Shown here: piece after piece, positions 8,581-14,958 of the stretch
Layout of the letters: every line of letters starts with the position of its first letter
Position numbering within the stretch: the first letter of the stretch is position 1
NCBI RefSeq assembly: GCF_001949145.1
Contig: NW_019091395.1
Location: 714,815 to 729,772 of the forward strand
DNA length: 14,958 nucleotides
Origin: Acanthaster planci
Lineage: Eukaryota > Echinodermata > Asteroidea > Valvatida > Acanthasteridae
Direction: 5' to 3'
Program-made: the position numbers and the translations under genes
Notes under the pieces: model-generated
Seen by the model: the letters and a program-made list of their open reading frames with translations, nothing else
The model's database searches: none
What the model was told of the DNA's origin: nothing

Positions 8581-9241
8581 TATCAGTACAGACCGGAGTT
8601 TCAATTCAATCTGACAAACCAGTATGGTTTTGTCGTTAACGTCACATGCAGTTGAAGGCCACATGCAGGCAAGCCCATGAGCATGGCAGTAGAAAAGCAT
8701 ACGGCATGTTCTTCATAAAATGGACCAAAATGCAACCTCGCCGGCTGTCATTTTTCAAAACTTCTTAAAGAGCAACTTTGATCGTGTAAAATACAAATTA
8801 GCACCTTCAGATTTATAAAAATGATTATATGGGGTTAATAGGCATAATACGTACTTATGGTGGACATTTGGTTGGCTACCAGTGCAAATCAAATGGAATT
8901 GAATTCATTGAACATTTTAGATCAAAGTGTTTACACCAGAGGACTTAATTTCAAAACTTCTTTCAACAAGAAGGAGAATTCAGTATATTTTTCGACTGAT
9001 GTATTTTAGAGCACCTAAGAAATAACTTTTAAAAAATATAAGCCACGAAAAAAAGAGCACAAAATTGACGGAAAATGATGAGAAATGTTTGGCTCTCTTC
9101 ATTCTCTTACCGTTTATAATCACTCTCACTATACCAGCATATCTGCCAGGTCTTGTATCTTTCGACCACCAAAAATTATCTTTAAGTTTGGCTGCATCAA
9201 AAATTTATAATGAGTACAATATGTTCGTTGTGAGCATCCTA

Positions 9242-9301
9242 TTTGACAGAATTTAGATGACATTCAAGAATTTTGACAGAAACTGCATGACGTTCGAGAA
9301 T
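9242..9301 (+). repeat. Degenerate 30-bp tandem pair (GACAGAA...TGACRTTC)
   Basis: GACAGAA at 9245-9251 and 9275-9281 is followed in each copy, 13 bases on, by TGACATTC (9258-9265) or TGACGTTC (9288-9295), giving a 30-base period. The second copy continues GAGAATGCCGA (9296-9306). Confidence 0.6.
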
Positions 9302-9855
9302 GCCGAATATCCTGTCACATGTAATGCTCGAAAATTCCATGCGCGATTTTAATTTGCTGGTTATTTTGGAAATAACTCCACTGAAAATAAAATTTAAATT
9401 AACAACTCTGAGCATCAGATTTTCATCATGAATCGTATTTTTTGTCTCAAATGTCATTTTCTTGCGAACGTCATTCAGAATGACGGAATTTCTTTTGAGA
9501 AAAATTGTTCTGAAGAGAAAAATTGTGGAGCATCGCCATTCTGTGGAGGGGCTCATGAATATCGAATAAAAAAGAGGGCGCACTATCTGGGTTGATGTAA
9601 AAGGTCAAACAGGCCACGATGCAGCGAAATGTTTCTCTAACGTCACCGCGAGAGATTGATGGAAGCCGCAAAATCGCCACGATTGGTAATTTGGACTGCG
9701 GTTTTCGGGAACATACTTGAAGAAAATGTTATCGGTCCAGTTGTAAAAGGATGATGGTTTGGCGGTGCTTTTTTTGCGCTCTTTTCTAAAGCTTGTGTTG
9801 TACATCGATATAGGGATTTTACTCGGTTTTTTGCAGTCGATTTTTTGACACTCAT

Positions 9856-9886
9856 GACAGAATCGAATGACATTCGCGACTGCCGA
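9856..9886 (+). repeat. Distant third copy of the GACAGAA...TGACATTC unit
   Basis: GACAGAA (9856-9862), TGACATTC (9868-9875) and GCGACTGCCGA (9876-9886) correspond closely and in the same orientation to the unit at 9275-9306. A related inverted core, GAACGTCATTCAGAATGACG, lies near 9466-9485. Direct copies about 580 bases apart could be the edges of an element. Confidence 0.5.
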
Positions 9887-10615
9887 CTTTAGGACCTGTT
9901 TAATTGTGAGAGCTACTTTTCAATTTCGTAATTATGGTTTCAATATATGTAAATATCACCTTTCACCACATATAAATCTGTGTAAATTAACCTCAGGGAT
10001 TATCACTCCTCAGTAAATTCTATTGGCTTGGATTTTAACAGGGAGTTCATGTCCCTCAAATTGCTAACATTCCAGACTTTAATTAATTAACTCCAATTAA
10101 GTTGAAAGGTTGACACGGTCATCATTGTTCCAGATATCGGCCATGACTTCCCTCATTACATCAGACATTGGAAATTAATTCACTGCTGTTCACTTCAGGA
10201 AAACTGAACCCCCTAAGTTGAACATTATCTAATGGTCCATATTTTGAGGAACCTGCCTTACAATTATGGCATGCTTTTCACTGTTAAGTTCACTGAATTT
10301 TTTTGGCAACCTTTCACTCGTGGCATTTGTATGTGGGAAATTCCATAAATCAGGGGTCCCAAAATGTGACATTTTTGTGTTCCTGTTACATCTGAACTTT
10401 GTTATTTGACATGGAAATATTACTGGAAGTGATTTCAAACTATTACTATTTGTTTGGCAGGTAATTTGCATTAATTAACCGTTCTTGGAAATTAGAAAAT
10501 GTGTTCTGAACATACAGATCATATATCAGATGTGACGGGAACACCAAAAAATTGATCCCTTTTTCTGGAATTACCCAGGTCTGAGTAGATGAACTCGATC
10601 ACAAAGCTGCCATTG

Positions 10616-11380
10616 TTAATGTACTAGTACCGGTGCACAGTACATGAACTCAAATCGTGGAAATGCACGTATGCACCGTACATGTACATGAATGACTGTG
10701 CGCCATGCGTGACCGTAGTTGAAGGGAAATGGAACTCATGCCCTCCCTTGATTTATCAGTACAATGTATCTCCTCCTCCACTAAAAAAGGACTTTATGCC
10801 TGGCTCATAGACCTGCGCGATGCATGCTGACAGATTTCAAGTTTTCCACTTTTCAGTCCCCAATCAGTTTCACTCGTGACATGTGTCTTTTATACAAGTG
10901 CCATTTCATCTGAAGTTTGTTTCGATCGCTGCCAACATGCAAAGTTGATTCTACCTGGTAGAACAGGTTGGCTCTGCACTACATTAAGTTTCCATATTTA
11001 GTAAAACAGTGTCAGAACAGGTTTTACTTGAAGCTAGCCAGATCCGGTTGTTGACAGTTGAAGCGAGTCAGTAAATAGGCAGCAGTCTGTGTATATCTGA
11101 GGACTGTCCAGTTACAGTACGTGATGTACATTTACATGTACATGAACTGACCATGGTCACATACAGGTACTGTACATGCATTGGTATAAATGGCAGTGAA
11201 TATTGAATATTTACCGTACCAGTAACTGAGATACAGGTACATGTACACCTGAGTGCACTAAAGGCAACTCTTAACATTGTCAGGTGACAAAACAAGTTCT
11301 ACCCTGTTACTGGTTGTGGGAAACTCACTTCTTCCTTTTTTTTTCTGAGCCAAAAACAAAACTGCTGAAAATCCTAAGAA
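10616..11380. repeat. TACATG/GTAC clusters in non-coding DNA
   Basis: Clusters at 10620-10695 (including the palindrome GTACTAGTAC running into ACCGGTGCAC) and 11115-11245. The DNA between them shows no exon. The 11068-11295 minus-strand frame is rich in Cys-Thr from the repeat and is not a gene. Confidence 0.65.
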
Positions 11381-11389
11381 ATGCATTTG

Positions 11390-11460
11390 CATACATGTAC
11401 ATGCACATGTACGGTACGTAAGGTACATGTACATGTACCGTACCGGTACATGTACACAAG
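11390..11460. repeat. TACATG/ACCGGT cluster with a 29-bp palindrome
   Basis: TGTACATGTACCG (11428-11440) and CGGTACATGTACA (11444-11456) are perfect 13-base inverted arms separated by three bases. The cluster mixes CATG, GTAC, CCGG and ACGT cores, all self-complementary. Confidence 0.85.
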
Positions 11461-11579
11461 CACTAAAAAAAAAGTAGTGGCTTTCAAAATGAGGTTAAAA
11501 TGCATCTTTATCAATTGACTGTTCATGTGATCATCATAGGCCAATGAAAATACGGTATTCATGGTATTTAAGATGGAGG

Positions 11580-11700
11580 TATATGTACATGTACTAGTAC
11601 ACAAACATCTTACACAAGTGCATATATGTACATACATGTATACATCCTGACTGTTCTGGACAACATGGACTTGACCTCATGTACATGCACCGGTGCACCA
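11580..11700. repeat. TACATG cluster with GTACTAGTAC and TGCACCGGTGCA palindromes
   Basis: GTACTAGTAC at 11591-11600 repeats the word at 10621-10630. TGCACCGGTGCA at 11686-11697 is a perfect 12-base palindrome. Both lie among TACATG words. Confidence 0.75.
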
Positions 11701-11749
11701 ATTCAGCCTGCAACATGATTGGATGAACATTCTGCAGTGCCTGTATCCA

Positions 11750-12300
11750 GTCCTTGTACATGTACAGTCATCGACACATTGAAACTACACAAAATACATA
11801 CATTATACAGTGAAAGTTCAGCATTTACATATATACATGTATATAACCATGGAGCATGGAGTTATGTCCATGTACATACCGTGGTATGTACCTTGCATGC
11901 ACATGTACATGGATGTACCTTGCATGTACACATGTACATGGATGTACATGTACTGTTACCCTCTCTGAATACGTACTGGTACATGTACCTGCATGTGAGG
12001 AAGCCTTGGATTTGAATCAAAATGTTTGTACCAAGGTGTACCAACATGTACAATGAAAATATACGGTACATGTTCCGTAGGTCAAGTCTGTGAACTTTAC
12101 ATGGATACATGTTACCGTCCACACATCCCTTTCACATTGCACCAATCACCACACATGCCCATGTGCGAACACCCAGAGTTGTAGATTTACATGCATGGTA
12201 CGTGTTAGTGTACGGTGGTTGGACTGACTACCGTACATTACTAGACTGGTAAACATGTACCGGTAAATGTACATGTACACCGGTATGTAGGATGTACATA
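11750..12300. repeat. Largest TACATG-rich block
   Basis: About 550 bases saturated with TACATG, GTAC and ACCGGT words, including a short tandem array (11886-11953) and two ACCGGT sites (12259, 12279). The overlapping frames on both strands (11719-12015, 11856-12056, 11862-12122) are repeat translations rich in Met-Tyr, His-Val and Cys-Thr, not genes. Confidence 0.8.
11886..11953 (+). repeat. Minisatellite, 27-29 bp unit, about 2.5 copies
   Basis: Unit one, 11886-11912, and unit two, 11913-11941, both read ATGTACCTTGCATG, then CACATGTACATGG (with two extra bases in unit two). A truncated third unit begins at 11942. It shows that local tandem duplication is one way the TACATG blocks grow. Confidence 0.7.
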
Positions 12301-13740
12301 ATTTGAAAAACGTTCTGATTTGTAGATCGTTTCAGTTTTCTGCTGCAGTGTTTTTAAAGTTTCCTTCTTTTTTCATGTTTATGACTCATTCTTAAGATTT
12401 GTTTACAATTTACAGTATGTTACACGTAACTGTGTACAAGAACATGTACCTTGGTCTTGCCACAGAGGAAGGACACAGAAGGAGTTTAACTGCCCAGGCT
12501 GTAACATCTGGCCAATTACCGCTTTCTGTCATGCCTGGTACATGTATGTCCATAGCCAGAGTGCAGCAAACGCTTGCTACACACCATCTGTTTCATAACC
12601 CCCGAAAAACCCTTTGTACCCTACGATCGCCGCTGCAATTTCTCGCTGGTAATCTACATCCTTCAAACTTTGTGCACTGAGGTATAGAAAAATGAATATT
12701 CATGCCTTTGTTGGTGCTTGGTATGATCTTATGACAACATTAAATTTAACGCTTGCGCAGTTGCTTGCAATTTGTGTGCCCTATATCTATATGTGTATAT
12801 GTGCAGTCATTGCCCTCAATGAGCTCTTTATTCTGGAGTTATTTTGGGAGTATATAGCCTGGTTGTTTACAAGATTTGTATTTTGTTTGAATCTTTTTTA
12901 TTATGGCATTTGTACAAGGGCCTATTTTATGAGATTTCATGATCACTCCCTGTGATGAAATAACGCATTTTGTTACTCATGAAGTTAGCTTTCTAGTAAA
13001 TGTCAACATTTTGTTGGCCAGTCTTAGCCAAATTTATACCGAGTCTTTGAACACTGATGTATTGGATGGAGAATGAAATTACAAACTTTGCATGGATAAT
13101 GGAACAGTGTATCAAAATGTTAAAAGTTTATTTACAATGGCAAAAGTAGCTTTAACATCAGGGATTTTTCTCTCTCTTTTTCCTGGTCACAGTAATAATT
13201 TGTATTTAATTGCTAGCAAAAAACTACAAGTACTGCTAGGATATTACTGGCCCCACTTATCCGGCCAAGATGCAGGCAGTAATCAGGCATTTTTGGAATG
13301 TTTTCTATTATTCGTCTGACTTGGCGGCGACCATCATTGAACACTATGAAGTGCCTGAGTTGCAACTCCTTCTGTGTCCTTTCCTTAGTTTTAATTTGTA
13401 ATTTATTTTAATCTTTAACGTTTTTGTTTTATTCAAATTCACTTAAAATATATCAATATTTACATGTAGTGTGGAAGTCCCTTTTTAATTTAAATTTCTT
13501 TTGATTTGATAATTACTTTTTTTACATTAATTTTTTCATCCACCAATTCCTATTATTGACATACTGTAAAATTGTTAAAGTTCATTTCTTGACTCTCAAC
13601 ACTGTTAAAGAAAGAGATGATTTTGCTTATGTACAAATGTATCCATTAGTGTGGACAGACCCAGATGCACTATGCAAAGTAGTTGCACAAAGAGGCTTCC
13701 AACATAGTCATGGAGACCTTATACAGACAGGAACTGGCGG
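12301..13740. other. AT-rich, motif-poor non-coding block
   Basis: Between two motif-dense zones; from about 12560 to 13735 only one TACATG word is seen (near 13460). T-rich tracts occur at 13375-13545. The frames at 12399-12680, 12692-12955 (hydrophobic, low complexity) and 13092-13319 show no recognisable domain. The frame at 13556 onward has a more ordinary composition for about 60 codons (for example ERDDFAYVQMYPLVW) before it runs into repeats. I cannot identify it and no splice sites support it. An old inserted element is possible. Confidence 0.45.
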
Positions 13741-13741
13741 T

Positions 13742-13807
13742 CACTGTACAGTGTACATGTACATGTACCCTACATGTACATGTACGTATACGGTACACTG
13801 CACAGTG
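13742..13807. repeat. 66-bp near-perfect nested palindrome
   Basis: The inner arms are 13753-13767 and 13771-13785 (15 bases each, perfect, three-base spacer). The outer arms, CACTGTACAGTGTAC (13742-13756) and GTACACTGCACAGTG (13793-13807), match at 14 of 15 bases. The two arm sets overlap by four bases. Both strands can fold into a long hairpin. Confidence 0.85.
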
Positions 13808-14958
13808 TGCATTAAATTAAATCATGGAGTTTTAAAATGTGCACAGACCGTACTGACATACATGTACATGTACATCCACCTGTACACATGGTACATGTAC
13901 ATGAAATGTACACGTACTGTATGTGTAAGGTACTGACTAAGTTTCTGTACCATCTTATATGGTACGGAGTATTGAAGTACGTGTACATTTTTCCCACGGT
14001 ACTTGAAGATGTTGTACGTGTACATGTAAAGTGAAAGCATGTTCAAACTGCACCATGTAATGTACACCATGTACATGTACACATATGCGAACATGCACAA
14101 TGCCCTAGGCACAATGTAATTACAATTTGTGACAGCTATTGGTAGTCTGTAATAAATACATTGTATATATTGTGCAAAGCTACAAAATGGAGGTACGTGT
14201 ATGTACATGTCACATGAAAGTACAAAATAATTTATAAACTGTGTGCCTTGTGAACCTACAGGTACCGTACCATTTACTGTGTGTATAAATAACTTTTAAT
14301 TCCCTGCCAATTTCGCACACCACGTAATTCAACGTTTCCTTCCAGATGAACCAACCCACTGTAGAAAAAGCAAGTTTGGCACTCAAATGAAAGCTGGCAT
14401 TTTGGATGGACTCAAGAAATGAACTTAACCATATTTGGCACATACATGTACATGTACCGTATGTGTACGAGTACATTCTGACGAAATCAATTCTGGCCAG
14501 AAAAAACATCTGAAGGAAATCCCGGTATACATGTACCGTAGGTCATGGTCCCAAACATGGAATGCTGTTAGTACAGTTTTATTGCAGTTTTTTGCTAATG
14601 ACATTTATATGTCTGATTAGCAAACAATTACATGTACGTGTAGAACCTCTTTTGGGGCCTGATTTCACACACTCCATTGGCATACATGTACCTACATATA
14701 CATAAACAGTTTCATGGAAAGTGCCTATTTGCTCAAAGCTTGACTCCCAAACTCCCTTGAAAGCCTTGAGTGAACCATACCTTGCATACCTGTGAATGTA
14801 CATGTAAGATATCATTGCCTCAGTCTCTTCAGGCAAGGGGAGTAAAGTAGGTCATGGATATGAACTCTTGGAAGTCACTGACATGCATCATACAGTACAT
14901 GTATGGGCTCTTCAAATGTACATACATGGACATGTACATACATACATGGACATGTACA
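13808..14958. repeat. TACATG-rich non-coding end of window
   Basis: Dense repeats at 13855-14090, then scattered clusters (14195-14220, 14258-14275, 14440-14475, 14525-14545, 14628-14642, 14682-14702). The open frames on both strands (13812-13997, 13822-14208, 13837-14034, 14210-14509, 14435-14620, 14579-14836) are short, repeat-affected and without recognisable domains. No exon is supported. Confidence 0.65.
14921..14958 (+). repeat. 20-bp tandem repeat truncated by the window end
   Basis: CATACATGGACATGTACATA at 14921-14940 is followed by 18 identical bases at 14941-14958. The array continues, or may continue, past the window, so its length is unknown. Confidence 0.8.

Larger units (their letters stand above)
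8581..10615. other. Motif-poor non-coding block; no confident gene
   Basis: This block almost lacks the TACATG word found elsewhere (one CATGTA near 9318). Its centre (about 9240-9890) has more CpG than its flanks and carries repeated units described separately. The frames at 9065-9256, 9239-9583, 9471-9680, 9605-9805, 9643-9873 and 10229-10471 were considered. The 9065-9256 frame has a hydrophobic stretch (LALFILLPFIITLTIP), and the 9643-9873 and 9605-9805 frames overlap on the same strand, but none shows a domain or convincing splice sites. It may be an old inserted element. Confidence 0.45.

Noticed and set aside
9065-9256. Small protein with a hydrophobic N-terminal segment
   Set aside because: 63 codons in AT-rich DNA where hydrophobic codons are expected. 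There is no cleavage-site context, no homologue recognised and no splice or promoter support.
9605-9873. Two overlapping minus-strand frames of 66 and 76 codons in a CpG-richer block, considered as a first exon
   Set aside because: Overlapping frames of similar quality argue against either being coding. No convincing donor follows and no domain is visible.
10312-10882. 15-base near-repeat TTTCACTCGTGRCAT at 10312 and 10868
   Set aside because: Similarity does not extend convincingly on either side, so it is not treated as an element.
11719-12122. Overlapping open frames on both strands rich in Met-Tyr, His-Val and Cys-Thr (also at 4530-4789, 11374-11637 and 13812-14208)
   Set aside because: These are translations of TACATG/GTAC repeats, which are stop-free in several frames on both strands. 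They have no domain-like sequence.
12692-12955. Hydrophobic 87-codon frame considered as a membrane protein
   Set aside because: The composition follows a T-rich strand (Phe, Leu, Ile, Tyr). There is no family resemblance, and the position within an AT-rich block explains it.
13556-13740. About 60 codons of ordinary-looking protein sequence before the repeats
   Set aside because: I could not match it to a family and saw no acceptor or donor that would make it an exon. It is mentioned in the block description only.
1-14958. CRISPR arrays, bacterial operons, retroviral or LINE polymerase genes
   Set aside because: No regularly spaced repeats with unique spacers, no operon-like gene packing, and no reverse transcriptase, integrase or gag-like motifs seen in any frame.

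Overview
This window looks like non-coding (mostly intronic) DNA from an animal genome, most likely a marine invertebrate deuterostome such as an echinoderm, amphioxus or hemichordate. Three observations support this: a spliced nuclear-receptor zinc-finger exon on the minus strand, a tRNA-derived SINE of a type I associate with such genomes, and pervasive short repeats built from TACATG, GTAC and ACCGGT. I cannot fix the species from sequence alone. There is no bacterial or phage-style gene layout, and most long open frames here are chance frames or translations of the TACATG repeats.

Layout: Positions 1-1131 read as minus-strand intron containing a decayed SINE (about 600-800). Positions 1132-1214 are an 83-nt minus-strand exon encoding the first zinc finger of a nuclear receptor DNA-binding domain, with good splice sites on both sides; it is the only confident coding feature. 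Positions 1215 to about 7770 carry no confident exon. They hold scattered TACATG clusters, a CpG-rich palindrome (1284-1307), a possible decayed coding fragment (2277-2561, minus) and a weak plus-strand exon candidate (5059-5146). Positions about 7779-8580 look like a non-autonomous DNA transposon with TTCACACT/ACCCGGGT terminal motifs. Positions about 8345-10615 are nearly free of the TACATG motif and include a block with repeated GACAGAA...TGACRTTC units (9242-9886). Positions 10620-12300 and 13740-14958 are the densest TACATG zones, with tandem units and long near-perfect palindromes. A motif-poor AT-rich block (about 12560-13735) separates them.

The likely overall picture is one nuclear-receptor gene transcribed right to left. 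The second zinc-finger exon would lie beyond position 1, and the 5' exons either lie to the right outside the window or are not recognisable here. Everything to the right of 1214 is then a long upstream intron or 5' flank filled with repeats. I see no multi-gene system. The most unusual property is the strand-symmetric repeat network made of self-complementary tetramers.
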